NCBI RefSeq assembly: GCF_008386695.1
Contig: NZ_VUOC01000004.1
Span: forward strand, 1,676,327 to 1,740,326
Length of the DNA stretch: 64,000 bases
Source of the DNA: Chitinophaga agrisoli
GTDB taxonomy: Bacteria; Bacteroidota; Bacteroidia; Chitinophagales; Chitinophagaceae
Direction: 5' to 3'
Below the pieces are notes generated by a model. That model worked only from the letters and a program-made list of their open reading frames with translations. It made no database searches and was not told the origin of the DNA. Positions 9,622 to 17,774 of this stretch are shown here, piece after piece; within the stretch, counting starts at the first letter, position 1, and the number at the start of each line of letters is the position of its first letter. Made by a program: the position numbers and the translations under genes.

Positions 9622-10557
9622 TTATAACACGCCAAAGAGCTTATGCTTATAATCAATTATAACCGTATTCTTCAAAAAGAAAACATTCCCTGTTAACCCC
9701 CAGATCTTCGCAAATTTGTAAAAATCCTTAAACGTCTCCTGTTCATCAAAGTAAACAACATTGCCATTCAGCACCTTATTACCAAACTTTATCGCCTTTT
9801 TAGTTTTAACACCATAAAAAGTTAATTCCTTACCCCAGCTAAACACCGCTAAAGAATCTACAATTGCAGGACCGGCCACTTTAAGCGCATCCTCCTTTAG
9901 TGTTGTCATTGTGAAAAGACTGGAACCCGTATCAAACATTAAATACCGGGTGCTGTCATTAATAACCAGCGGGATATTTATTCTTCCACCATCATGCTGA
10001 AATGGTTGAAAAGTGGCTGCTTTATATTGCTTCGGCAGTTCCTGACATACGCCAATTCTTTTATTAGGATAATCTATTATCAAAATTTTATCTTGAAACA
10101 AGTCAGGTCCAACCGTTCCAATATGCTTAGCTGTTTTAGTTGATATTGAGTCCGGATCTATACTGCCACCAAAGTCTTTAAAATACCCTACTTCAGCATT
10201 GCTGAACGTAGCAGCCCCCATTTTGAGCGCAACACCGGTGAACATGGGGTTATACGCCCCCTGGATCAAAAATTGCTTCGATGTATCAATTTTGTGCTTG
10301 AAATCCGGGTACGCATTTAAATAAGGTTCGATAGCATTTCCATAAATAACAGTCCTCACGGCGCCCAGGTCAAACTGCATATTAAAATTGGCGGGAATAT
10401 TATCAATTGTAAGGGGGATAAGGATAGCCGATTTGTCAAAATATCTCCCGGAAATAGAATCCCCTTTCCATTCGAAGGGTATCCATTTTAGATCCTGTGC
10501 CTTAGCGGTAGTAGCAGCAACCAAAAACAATAAAGCAATAGCCGTTCTCGATAACAT
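9622..10557 (-). CDS. Exported retropepsin-like aspartyl protease family protein
   Basis: 311 residues with a signal peptide (about 1-20, ending AKAQ). Two pepsin-like flap/active-site strips are visible: MQFDLGAV near residue 62 and LMFDTGSSLF near residue 208. The second has the canonical DTGSS; in the first the catalytic DTG is DLG. The architecture is that of two-domain retropepsin-like proteins common in Bacteroidota. Whether it is an active protease is uncertain because only one half keeps the full motif. It lies convergent to the permease gene and upstream of an alpha/beta hydrolase on the same strand. Confidence 0.7.
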   Translation of the reverse strand: MLSRTAIALLFLVAATTAKAQDLKWIPFEWKGDSISGRYFDKSAILIPLTIDNIPANFNMQFDLGAVRTVIYGNAIEPYLNAYPDFKHKIDTSKQFLIQGAYNPMFTGVALKMGAATFSNAEVGYFKDFGGSIDPDSISTKTAKHIGTVGPDLFQDKILIIDYPNKRIGVCQELPKQYKAATFQPFQHDGGRINIPLVINDSTRYLMFDTGSSLFTMTTLKEDALKVAGPAIVDSLAVFSWGKELTFYGVKTKKAIKFGNKVLNGNVVYFDEQETFKDFYKFAKIWGLTGNVFFLKNTVIIDYKHKLFGVL

Positions 10558-10652
10558 ATCCTGATTTTGTCACGTTTAGTCAGGCAAAATATGCGTTTTT
10601 AGGATACCATGTATATTAAGGATCAACAAAAATGGAGCGCAGGATGTCATTT

Positions 10653-11903
10653 TTAGGGTATTGATCGCGCTTTCGGATATTCCTGAACAAGATCGATATA
10701 ATCAAGCCTTCTCTTTCCATCATATAACGGCGCCGCAATCCCCCGCAGCGTTTTGTCGAAAAACTCCCGTGTATAACGGCAGGTCACCTGCAACACCCGG
10801 TACGCCAACGCCTCTTCCACACTGCTTTTTGCCTGCAATAAAGGCAGATCGCTAAAACTCATATGACTTGAGCTGTCAAAATGAAGTAACACATGAAAGC
10901 TGCCGCCTGTAGAAGCCAATGCAGCCGCTTTTTTACTACGCAGGCTGTCCACAAGCGCTATGAGCCCCTGCAGTGTCATGCCCAACGATGCCGCGTCTTC
11001 TTCGCCCGGTGTGCGGTTGCGGTCCCGCTCAAAGAGCAGGAAAGGCTGTTTCATTCCCACGCCATGTCCATCCGGGTAAAATGGCTGCATCATGGCTACC
11101 CCGTCCTGGTCAGCGCAGCTTTTTATCCGTGTATCCAACTGACAGGCGCGGGCTGCCGCACGCCCACCCGCGGAATGGCCCATTGCGCCAACCTTGCTCA
11201 AATCCATATAACCTGCAAAGGGAATTTCCTTGGATTTCTCCCCATTAATGGCAGTCAATTGATCCAACGCAAAACGTATATCGGCTGCCCACCACTCAAT
11301 GCGTTTGTTCTCGTATGCAATATGCTCCGTTTCTGTATTACCGGCTGCGGCACGTTGTGCTCTCTCAAAAGGTATATACCCGCCATTACTGAATGAAACC
11401 AGCCATGCATCATAAGCATGAGTTAGCGCCGCTACTATATAACCATGGCTTACCAGGTCCTCGATCTGGCTGGTGTATACCTGGGTGATCATCCCCATCC
11501 CATGGGAAAAGAAGATCACCGGAGCAGACCTTAGCCCCGTGGCAAAAGCTGCATTTTCGTAAGCATGGGTTTGTACACTACCTGACCGTATAACGGCCGC
11601 CCCTTGTACGCCCAATAGCGACTGTAGTCCGTCATTTCCAAACGCGCGGGAAAAGGCAAGTGTATCAAGATAAGGAACTGTTGTACCCCCGTTAACACCT
11701 GCAGGATACCATACATCAGCCACGACCTTACGCATGCTATTGGCCGCAGCCAATATTTCCCTTCTCGAAGTATCCGTCCATTCAAAACGGCGATGTCCTA
11801 CACCATATTTACCGGAAGGCAAAGGAAGTACCTGCGACCAGGAGAGAAGAGGTTGCAGTACTATAAATAGCAGAAGGAGTATTAATGATGCTCTCTTTGG
11901 CAT
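10653..11903 (-). CDS. Exported alpha/beta hydrolase (PAF-acetylhydrolase/dienelactone hydrolase-like)
   Basis: 416 residues from the ATG at 11903, which begins a signal peptide (MPKRASLILLLLFIVLQPLL, cut after SWSQ); a TTG further out adds only seven residues. The nucleophile elbow GHSAGGRAA lies near residue 248 and an oxyanion-type FSHGMGM strip near residue 133. Length and the N-terminal strip VADVWYPAG match the PAF-acetylhydrolase/isoform II-like group, which cleaves short acyl esters. It is predicted periplasmic. The gene is transcribed toward the retropepsin-like gene with a 95-base gap. Substrate unknown. Confidence 0.8.
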   Translation of the reverse strand: MPKRASLILLLLFIVLQPLLSWSQVLPLPSGKYGVGHRRFEWTDTSRREILAAANSMRKVVADVWYPAGVNGGTTVPYLDTLAFSRAFGNDGLQSLLGVQGAAVIRSGSVQTHAYENAAFATGLRSAPVIFFSHGMGMITQVYTSQIEDLVSHGYIVAALTHAYDAWLVSFSNGGYIPFERAQRAAAGNTETEHIAYENKRIEWWAADIRFALDQLTAINGEKSKEIPFAGYMDLSKVGAMGHSAGGRAAARACQLDTRIKSCADQDGVAMMQPFYPDGHGVGMKQPFLLFERDRNRTPGEEDAASLGMTLQGLIALVDSLRSKKAAALASTGGSFHVLLHFDSSSHMSFSDLPLLQAKSSVEEALAYRVLQVTCRYTREFFDKTLRGIAAPLYDGKRRLDYIDLVQEYPKARSIP

Positions 11904-12093
11904 AACCGCCGTTTCATTAATCAAACAAGTTATTCATGACAGCGCTGATGATTACAAACCGAACAAATTGTCCCACTAAAAGATAATACTTATGCGCCAA
12001 AATAAATAATTTCCATGCTGATGTGATTTTTTTACCGGCACAACGAATAATGATTGTATAAAATCACATAATTCTTTAAAGCTCTACCGCTAC

Positions 12094-12216
12094 ATGCCGC
12101 CGCAACCTGACAATAACGCTTTTCTCGCTGTCATTACACAGCATAAAGGCATCATCTATAAAGTGGCTCAGCTTTATTGCCAGCGAATTCCACTGAAGCA
12201 CAACCGGGCTAATTGA
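12094..12216 (+). pseudogene. Truncated N-terminus of an ECF sigma factor
   Basis: A 40-codon frame opens with ATG 12094 and reads FLAVITQHKGIIYKVAQLYC, the N-terminal helix of Bacteroidota sigma-70/ECF factors. It then loses similarity after residue 30 and stops at TGA 12214-12216. Regions 2 and 4, needed to bind the polymerase core and promoter, are absent, and no continuation is visible downstream before hicB. It is best read as a gene remnant cut by an insertion or deletion at the left edge of the accessory block. Confidence 0.65.
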
Positions 12217-12286
12217 CTTTACTTTCCTTTACGAACAGGAATTGTGCATTTCTTAAACCGCTTGGAAGATAAAAATGCCGGTAACC

Positions 12287-12697
12287 CTATAAACGAACAC
12301 GTAAAAGCTCCTCCCCAAGTGCATGAAGCCCTTTTTCAATACGTTGTTTCTGTTTATCGGACGCAAGAGTGAGACCGGATTTGTACTGCCTGAGTAATGA
12401 TGGGTTAATACCAATCCTTTTAGCCAGATTAGTGATATCTAACATACCAAAATGCTCAAAAAGACTTGCCATGTCATATTTGTACACAAAATCGAGATTA
12501 CCACCGTTTAGCCATGTCTCTGGCACGGTTTTTCTCCTTACGTGTACTTCCATCACAGAGCTAATAGCGTCTTGCAAATCTTGCTTTGCTTCTCTTACGG
12601 TGCCTCCATAACCAGTAACTCCTGGTAAATCATCTGAATAGGCGCCAAATCCTGTTGAAGATGCTTCGATAATTACCGTTATTTTTTTCTTTCTCAT
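12287..12697 (-). CDS. hicB: HicB-family antitoxin
   Basis: 136 residues from the ATG at 12697, preferred because GGGAT lies just upstream; another ATG at 12709 adds four residues. The N-terminal HicB fold reads ITVIIEASSTGFGAYSDDLPGVTGYG, the partial RNase H-like domain that masks HicA. The C-terminal part has a helix-turn-helix (AKRIGINPSLLRQYKSG, about residues 93-109), the DNA-binding form that represses its own promoter. It lies downstream of hicA in one operon. Two matching palindromes near the hicA promoter are its probable operators. Confidence 0.9.
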   Translation of the reverse strand: MRKKKITVIIEASSTGFGAYSDDLPGVTGYGGTVREAKQDLQDAISSVMEVHVRRKTVPETWLNGGNLDFVYKYDMASLFEHFGMLDITNLAKRIGINPSLLRQYKSGLTLASDKQKQRIEKGLHALGEELLRVRL

Positions 12698-12722
12698 ACA
12701 TAATCCCATTTTGAAAGCTGGA

Positions 12723-12905
12723 TTACTTCAAACCCGCCAGTTTTAGAATGCTGTTTAACGTTCCTTTGGGGACCTCTTGCGCTACATGCTTTCCCACTGG
12801 TATTGATCCGGTTTTCTCTGGATGCACATATACACGGTGTTTCTTAGTTCGTTCTACATACCATCCGTCCCTCTCCAACATACGATACAATTCCGAAAAC
12901 TTCAT
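12723..12905 (-). CDS. hicA: HicA-family mRNA interferase toxin
   Basis: 60 residues, the usual HicA length, from ATG 12905 (MKFSELYRMLERDGWY). The double-stranded-RNA-binding-like fold with catalytic histidine is seen in the strip TKKHRVYVHPEKTGSIPVGKH; family members are ribosome-independent mRNA interferases that stop translation when HicB is lost. The gene comes first in the operon, with hicB starting 25 bases after its stop. The promoter and two operators lie within 80 bases upstream. Confidence 0.9.
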   Translation of the reverse strand: MKFSELYRMLERDGWYVERTKKHRVYVHPEKTGSIPVGKHVAQEVPKGTLNSILKLAGLK

Positions 12906-12923
12906 GAATGCTTGTTGGCAACA

Positions 12924-12980
12924 CAAATATAACATTTGTGTTATAGTTAACAAAATAACTTTATAACATTTATGTTATAA
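12924..12980 (-). promoter_or_regulatory. hicAB promoter with two palindromic HicB operators
   Basis: On the minus strand a -33 TTTG (12951-12954) and a -7 TATATTTG (12924-12931) are separated by 19 bases, the Bacteroidota sigma consensus spacing. Two near-identical 18-bp palindromes of form TATAACA-N4-TGTTATA lie at 12928-12945, overlapping the -7 box, and at 12962-12979, just upstream of -33. Their centres are 34 bp apart. This layout fits autorepression by the helix-turn-helix of HicB. Confidence 0.85.
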
Positions 12981-13208
12981 ACATAACACCTGATGAAGAT
13001 ATGAAACTGATTAGAGAAGGGAGTTAACTAGCTGTTAACCAATGTAGATTTTTAAGCACTATGCTTGGAGGCACCTACAAACTAACGGAGAATCTGCAAT
13101 TAATAGGTTATGATGGAGGAGCTTGACAAAGACTAAATAACTACGAGGGGAAAGAACACAGCGGAAAGAAAATCTATTTTGTCTTATAGTCGAATTGTCT
13201 AACCTGAT

Positions 13209-13598
13209 TTAGCCTTCATATCGATGAAATTCTGTTATGATCAGATAATAACCATCTAAATCTTTAATTGCAAATTCCATTCTTCTTGAGTTTGGATTAA
13301 GATGAATGTCCTCTGCTACCGCACCTCCCATTCGTTCAACATTCTGTCGTATTATGTCCATATTTTCTGTCCTGAAATACAGGATTAATCCATTACCAGG
13401 AGTAATTGTAGCATCTGTCATGGTTGGATGGTCATGTTCTCCCCATTGATGCAAGCAGAGCAGGATTTCATCATCTTCCGCCACAAGTATATCGAATGTC
13501 TTGCCTCCATGCATGCTGCTGCATCCAAAGACTGATTGATACCATTTGGAGCTGGCTTCAACATCTTTTACAGCGATTATTGGGTCAAGTTTTGTCAT
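13209..13598 (-). CDS. VOC-family (glyoxalase/bleomycin-resistance-like) protein
   Basis: 129 residues with the paired beta-alpha-beta-beta-beta modules of the vicinal oxygen chelate superfamily: PIIAVKDVEASSKWYQSVFG at the start and the closing strip MEFAIKDLDGYYLIITE, which supplies the usual metal-ligand glutamate. Such proteins act as dioxygenases, isomerases, or drug-binding dimers. The substrate cannot be told. It stands alone between hicAB and the ATPase-HNH pair. Confidence 0.8.
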   Translation of the reverse strand: MTKLDPIIAVKDVEASSKWYQSVFGCSSMHGGKTFDILVAEDDEILLCLHQWGEHDHPTMTDATITPGNGLILYFRTENMDIIRQNVERMGGAVAEDIHLNPNSRRMEFAIKDLDGYYLIITEFHRYEG

Positions 13599-13715
13599 AT
13601 GCTGTCTGATTTACGGTTATAAAGATAACAAGCCTGAAACAAAAAGTGAAGCCATACTGATGGTTAATTGTGTGATCAAAAAATGGGAAGATCATGTCAA
13701 ATACGAATACTATTA

Positions 13716-13744
13716 ATAAGTATCTTTATCAAACTTATACTTAT
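13716..13744 (+). promoter_or_regulatory. Inverted repeat with a -7-like box upstream of the ATPase-HNH operon
   Basis: Arms ATAAGTAT (13716-13723) and ATACTTAT (13737-13744) flank a 13-base spacer, ending five bases before the ATPase start codon. The left arm runs into TATCTTTA (13721-13728), one base off the TAnnTTTG box. It could be the promoter with an operator or leader hairpin; the evidence is limited to position and symmetry. Confidence 0.4.
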
Positions 13745-13749
13745 CATAC

Positions 13750-15381
13750 ATGCGTATTTTATCTGTTTCTTATAACCACCATAAAGTATTTGGTGATACA
13801 AAGATCAATTTTTTTGACGATAGCGAACGCGAAACCGACGATTTGCTAAAGAAGCACCACGCCGACATAGTGTTCAATATTGATAGATCGACTAAAGAAA
13901 ATTACTACACTTTCATTATTGGAGATAACGGGATTGGCAAAAGTGTTCTTTTGAGAAATATAATCCATTATTCGAACTGGAATTCGAAAATGAACGAACC
14001 AAGGTTAGACGCGATTATAAATCTTAATCCTGAAAGCAGCTATTATAAACAATTTAAAACAAATACCAACGGCGCACAGGACTTAATAAATATCCAGATT
14101 TACAATAAGGATTTCATCGCCCCCGGAACAAATGACATCGACTTCCTAAAATATTATGATGCACAGTTGATTTTCATTAATGGAACTTATGAAAAAGCCA
14201 TTATCCACCCGAATGCTCGCTTTCGGAGCTTCAACTATGCTACCCAGCTAAACGAAACGAAAATCCTTTTCTTAAACTCTTTGATACGATTTAAAAACGA
14301 TGAAAAGCTAAAAAATCTAGGTCGATTTTTGGGTACTGAAGAGACTCAGTGGACATTGCGTTGTGGACTGGCGATTTCCGCGCGCACGGTGAAGAATAAA
14401 GAAGACAATAAATCAATTTATGTGTTAAATAATAGTTTCGACATTACCATATTTTCTTTTCTCAGCTTCATTAATACTATTCAAATAGATAATAACGAAA
14501 GGTTTATTACCGAGGGCCTTTCGCAGCTTGAATTATCAGTGCTAAATGCCGTTTACCGTTCACCGTTCTTCTTTAAGTTATATTTTAACTTCGGAATGTC
14601 TTTTAAGGAGCTTTTCGAAAATATCAGGGCTAATCATATCATTGCAAGGATCGAGGAATTCCTTCGAGTAGATATCGACGCGCTCAACGCAGAAAAAACT
14701 TTAAATGTTAGAATTACCGATGAGCAAAAGGACATGTGGGATAAGCTTATAACAGAGGATTCTGACTTATCAGAGTTTGACAGCTTCCTATTAAACATGC
14801 TTTTCTCACTGGATATATTGGACATTCAGATTTTCGCCAATGGCAATTCGATAGATGTCATGAGTTCCGGTCAAAAAAATTTATTGCGGCTATTTAGCTA
14901 TTTTTCGGATATGCCGTTACCAAAACAGCTTAATAATTGTATAATCCTATTTGATGAGCCAGAAAATAGTTTGCATCCGAAGTGGCAGCAGGAGTTCCCA
15001 TTAAACTTCAAACTGATCGCGGAGAACATCTATGGTATTACAGGCTCACATTTCATTTTTGCGACACATTCGCCGGTGCTACTAATGAAATCCGCCTTAT
15101 TGAACAATTCCAATGTGCTAAGATTTTACAACGATGAACAAGGTCAATTTCGTAGTGAAAAAATAAAAAACGTCAATGCTTACAGCATTGAGGAAGTATT
15201 ACTAGATGAATTCAAGATCACTTATCGGAACCAGGGTGCCGGGGATGCCATGCGTAAAATTTTAGATGATGAGTTTCAAAAACGCGGCCAATCAGGAGAC
15301 CCGATCAATGCCGTTAAAAATGCGTTTGATCTCAGGGATAAAATAAATGATCTCTATAACGAATTAAATCGCGAGCCATGA
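13750..15381 (+). CDS. AAA/ABC-type ATPase of a Septu-like (PtuA) defence pair
   Basis: 543 residues. Walker A is GDNGIGKS at residues 58-65, an ABC-signature-like SSGQKN lies at 372-377, Walker B is ILFDEPENS with D402-E403, and the H-loop is ATHSP at 438-442. This is the SMC/RecF-like ATPase layout seen in PtuA of Septu and in related phage-defence ATPases. The downstream HNH gene overlaps its stop by four bases (ATGA), so the two are translationally coupled. Codon use is visibly AT-richer than in flanking housekeeping genes, suggesting transfer. Related ATPases also occur in retron-linked modules, but no reverse transcriptase is present. Septu assignment rests on architecture and partner, not on a search. 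Confidence 0.8.
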   Translation: MRILSVSYNHHKVFGDTKINFFDDSERETDDLLKKHHADIVFNIDRSTKENYYTFIIGDNGIGKSVLLRNIIHYSNWNSKMNEPRLDAIINLNPESSYYKQFKTNTNGAQDLINIQIYNKDFIAPGTNDIDFLKYYDAQLIFINGTYEKAIIHPNARFRSFNYATQLNETKILFLNSLIRFKNDEKLKNLGRFLGTEETQWTLRCGLAISARTVKNKEDNKSIYVLNNSFDITIFSFLSFINTIQIDNNERFITEGLSQLELSVLNAVYRSPFFFKLYFNFGMSFKELFENIRANHIIARIEEFLRVDIDALNAEKTLNVRITDEQKDMWDKLITEDSDLSEFDSFLLNMLFSLDILDIQIFANGNSIDVMSSGQKNLLRLFSYFSDMPLPKQLNNCIILFDEPENSLHPKWQQEFPLNFKLIAENIYGITGSHFIFATHSPVLLMKSALLNNSNVLRFYNDEQGQFRSEKIKNVNAYSIEEVLLDEFKITYRNQGAGDAMRKILDDEFQKRGQSGDPINAVKNAFDLRDKINDLYNELNREP

Positions 15382-16127
15382 GATATGTAGAAAAATTAGC
15401 CACGGATCCGCTGGTTATTGAAGCACAAGGCATTTTGGAGAATGTTAATCATTATAATGATTCAGATCGGGTAAAAGATATAATCCGGATTTTATATTCC
15501 GGCTGTTGTGCATTTTGCGGCAGCTATCCAGAACATTCTTCATTTTATCAAATTGAACACTTTTATCCCAAAGGAATTGCCGTTTATAGCCATTACGTGA
15601 AAGATATTTTTAACCTTCATTACGGGTGTCAGCGTTGCAATACATTGAAAAGCACACCGGTCCATCTAAACATTTTTTCACCCAATACCTACCTTAGAGG
15701 AAACAAATGGAACCATAGCACTGCAAAAAAAATTGAAACAGAATTGGTATATATAGGGCACATTCTGTATCCCATGAATAATCGAGCTGGTTCTATAGAT
15801 CGGGCAAAAGAGACTATAAAACTATTCGATTTGAATAATGACAATGGCGCCGGCAGAAGTGGAAGACAGCATCTGGTAGAGGAACGGATAAGGATTTTTG
15901 ACAGCGTTTTTCAAATATTGAATACCATCTATCATCTTATCAAAGAAGAACAATCAGGCACTTATATTAATCAGTCTATAAAATTTTTATTCCGCATCGT
16001 GGTACGCTATCTCGATCCGCAAAGCCCCTATTCGAATATGATTGCTCAGAACTTTGGCGATGACATTTTTAAGCTACTTTCTATTTTCTTACAGAAACGA
16101 CTCTTGTTGAAGAACAAGCAGAAATGA
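15378..16127 (+). CDS. HNH endonuclease of a Septu-like (PtuB) defence pair
   Basis: 249 residues. The zinc-bound HNH core is clear: CAFC (C44, C47), the catalytic pair EH at 60-61, an N at 79 in DIFNLHYGC, and the second zinc pair CQRC (C84, C87) followed by N88. The C-terminal half is helical and probably binds the ATPase. It overlaps the ATPase gene by four bases. In Septu, PtuA regulates PtuB, which cuts nucleic acid during phage infection; that role is inferred from family and context. It is followed by a strong hairpin terminator. Confidence 0.8.
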   Translation: MRYVEKLATDPLVIEAQGILENVNHYNDSDRVKDIIRILYSGCCAFCGSYPEHSSFYQIEHFYPKGIAVYSHYVKDIFNLHYGCQRCNTLKSTPVHLNIFSPNTYLRGNKWNHSTAKKIETELVYIGHILYPMNNRAGSIDRAKETIKLFDLNNDNGAGRSGRQHLVEERIRIFDSVFQILNTIYHLIKEEQSGTYINQSIKFLFRIVVRYLDPQSPYSNMIAQNFGDDIFKLLSIFLQKRLLLKNKQK

Positions 16128-16281
16128 TCTTAGAATTTTCTATACATTATGGTTGAAATAGCAGTCGATCAATATTGAGGAAAGCTAAACATTAATAGGA
16201 AATTTAACCCCGAACCATTAAAATGCTTAAAATCAAATATTCGCCATTCCCTTCGCTTTGATAAAGAAAATGTCGAACCCC

Positions 16282-16316
16282 AAAATTCTTCAAAATGATT
16301 GATTTTGAAGAATTTT
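16282..16316 (+). terminator. 15-bp perfect hairpin after the ATPase-HNH operon
   Basis: Arms 16282-16296 and 16302-16316 with a 5-base loop, followed by a T-rich tail, 155 bases after the HNH stop. It is also flanked on the right by a copy of the tRNA-Arg 3' end. Confidence 0.8.
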
Positions 16317-16324
16317 TGTTTTTT

Positions 16325-16354
16325 GTGAACCGGATTCAACTCCAACCAACGACC
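16325..16354 (-). repeat. Degenerate copy of the tRNA-Arg 3' end
   Basis: On the minus strand this 30-base stretch aligns with the variable loop, T arm and acceptor end of the nearby tRNA-Arg, about 24 of 30 bases matching by hand. The last 12 bases are identical, and on the plus strand TGTGAACCGGATT recurs at 16324-16336 and 16429-16441. A possible anticodon-arm-like hairpin precedes it, but no D arm is present, so it is not a working tRNA. It may be an old attachment-site scar or a decayed tandem tRNA. Confidence 0.55.
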
Positions 16355-16385
16355 TCCCCGCCTTCAGCGGGATACCCTCCAAAAC

Positions 16386-16418
16386 AAAAAAGTGAAGCCA
16401 TATAGACTTCACTTTTTT
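16386..16418 (-). terminator. Terminator of tRNA-Arg
   Basis: A 12-bp inverted repeat (16386-16397 and 16407-16418) lies 13 bases downstream of the tRNA on the minus strand, with a T-rich tail in that direction. Confidence 0.8.
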
Positions 16419-16430
16419 TAATTCCCTGTG

Positions 16431-16504
16431 TGAACCGGATTGGATTCGAACCAATGGCCTGCTGCTTAGAAGGCAGCTGCTCTATCCAGCTGAGCTACCG
16501 GTCC
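16431..16504 (-). tRNA. tRNA-Arg (anticodon UCU)
   Basis: Reading the minus strand gives a full cloverleaf of 74 bases: 7-bp acceptor (one G-U), D arm GCTCAGCTGGATAGAGC, anticodon stem GCTGC/GCAGC with loop CTTCTAA (anticodon TCT), T arm ATTGG-TTCGAAT-CCAAT, and an A discriminator. CCA is not encoded. A terminator lies directly downstream and a degraded copy of the 3' end about 90 bases further on. Confidence 0.95.
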
Positions 16505-16640
16505 AGTATGCTCAATTTATCCCCTCAATTTCCCCGAAGCAAAATATTTCCCTATATTTATCTTCCTTTTTGGGAGTGCAAATTTATAAAAAATTTTCAT
16601 TCAATATTCAAATTTAGCCGTTTTTCTAATATCATTAGCC

Positions 16641-17315
16641 ATGGATGTACAAATCGAAGCCAGTTGGAAAGATGTTTTAAAAGATGAATTTGCCAAGTCC
16701 TACTTTGGAGAGATCGTCATGTTCCTCAAACATGAAAAAGCCCTGGGTAAAACCATCTACCCTCCCGGCAACCTGATCTTCAACGCATTCAATACCACCC
16801 CTTTCGACCAGGTAAAAGTCGTGATTCTGGGCCAGGACCCTTATCACGGTCCCAAACAAGCCCACGGCCTCTGTTTCTCCGTACAAGACGGAGTTCCGCC
16901 CCCGCCTTCCCTTGTTAATATATATAAAGAGATGAAGACGGACCTCGGCCTCCCCATCCCCAGCGGTGGCAACCTCACCAAATGGGCACAGCACGGCGTA
17001 CTCCTGCTCAACGCCATGCTTACGGTACGCGCCGGCGAAGCCGCTTCCCACAGCAAGGTAGGTTGGGAGTCATTCACGGATGCCGTTATACGTAGAATAT
17101 CCGATAAGAAGGAAAACGTGGTATTTCTCCTCTGGGGAAAGTTTGCGCAGGATAAACAAGTGCTTATCGACGCTACCCGCCACCATATCCTCAAAGCCGC
17201 CCACCCCTCCCCTTTCAGCGCGGACAAAGGTTTCTTCGGCTGCCGCCACTTCTCCAAGACCAATGAACTGCTGGCCAAGGCCGGCCTGGAACCCGTGGAC
17301 TGGCGCCTGGAATAG
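16641..17315 (+). CDS. ung: Uracil-DNA glycosylase, family 1
   Basis: 224 residues, full length for UDG. It removes uracil from DNA as the first step of base-excision repair in the cytoplasm. The water-activating loop GQDPYHG lies at residues 64-70 with catalytic Asp66, and the leucine-loop motif HPSP starts at His188. ATG 16641 gives the normal N-terminus. The 3' end is unusual: the last 78 coding bases plus the first 32 intergenic bases are repeated, with decay, four more times directly downstream. The tRNA-Arg gene lies upstream on the other strand. Confidence 0.97.
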   Translation: MDVQIEASWKDVLKDEFAKSYFGEIVMFLKHEKALGKTIYPPGNLIFNAFNTTPFDQVKVVILGQDPYHGPKQAHGLCFSVQDGVPPPPSLVNIYKEMKTDLGLPIPSGGNLTKWAQHGVLLLNAMLTVRAGEAASHSKVGWESFTDAVIRRISDKKENVVFLLWGKFAQDKQVLIDATRHHILKAAHPSPFSADKGFFGCRHFSKTNELLAKAGLEPVDWRLE

Positions 17316-17707
17316 TCACGATCTTAATATCAATATGTTATTCCTTCAGCTGCCTGCTGGCCAAAGCCGGCTTGGACCCCGTGGATTGGCGTCTGGAATA
17401 GTTACGATCTTAATGTCAATATGTTATTTCTTCGGCTGCCGCCACTTCTCCAAGACCAATGAGCTGCTGGCCAAAGCCGTCCTGGAACCCGTAGACTGGC
17501 GCTTAGAATAGCCACGATCTTAATATCAATATGTTATTCCTCAGCTGCCAGCTGGCCAAAGCCGTCCTCGCCCCATAGACCGCCGCCTGAAACAGCCGCG
17601 ATCTTAATATCAATATCTTATCCCTCGGCTGCCTACTAACCAAAGCCGCCCAGGAACCCATCCCCACCACCCACAATCCCCCAACTTTTATATCGATATA
17701 TTATTTA
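17238..17707 (+). repeat. Tandem decaying copies of the ung 3' end
   Basis: Five units start at 17238 (inside ung), 17348, 17434, 17543 and 17627, with lengths 110, 86, 109, 84 and about 81. Each repeats the code for the C-terminal [16 protein letters not shown], the stop, and the spacer CGATCTTAATATCAATATG. Long and short units alternate, so the true unit is a dimer of about 195 bp (17238-17433, 17434-17626). Copies grow more divergent away from ung, and the third unit (17434) still spells [20 protein letters not shown]. The short units lack the same 24 or so bases. Confidence 0.9.
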
Positions 17708-17774
17708 AATTAGTCCTTGAATAAAGGCCCCACAACTATAAGGAGCCTATAATTTTCTTGACTGTCGATTAATT

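Noticed and set aside
13750-16127. Retron-Septu
   Set aside because: No reverse transcriptase gene or msr/msd-like RNA is visible around the ATPase-HNH pair.
16430-16687. An 85-residue frame across tRNA-Arg
   Set aside because: It overlaps the tRNA and the ung start, and has no family features; translated tRNA is a common false gene.
17080-17511. A 143-residue open frame over the end of ung and its repeats
   Set aside because: It reads ung in another frame and then the repeats; the resemblance to the Ung C-terminus near its end comes from the tail copies, not from a separate gene.
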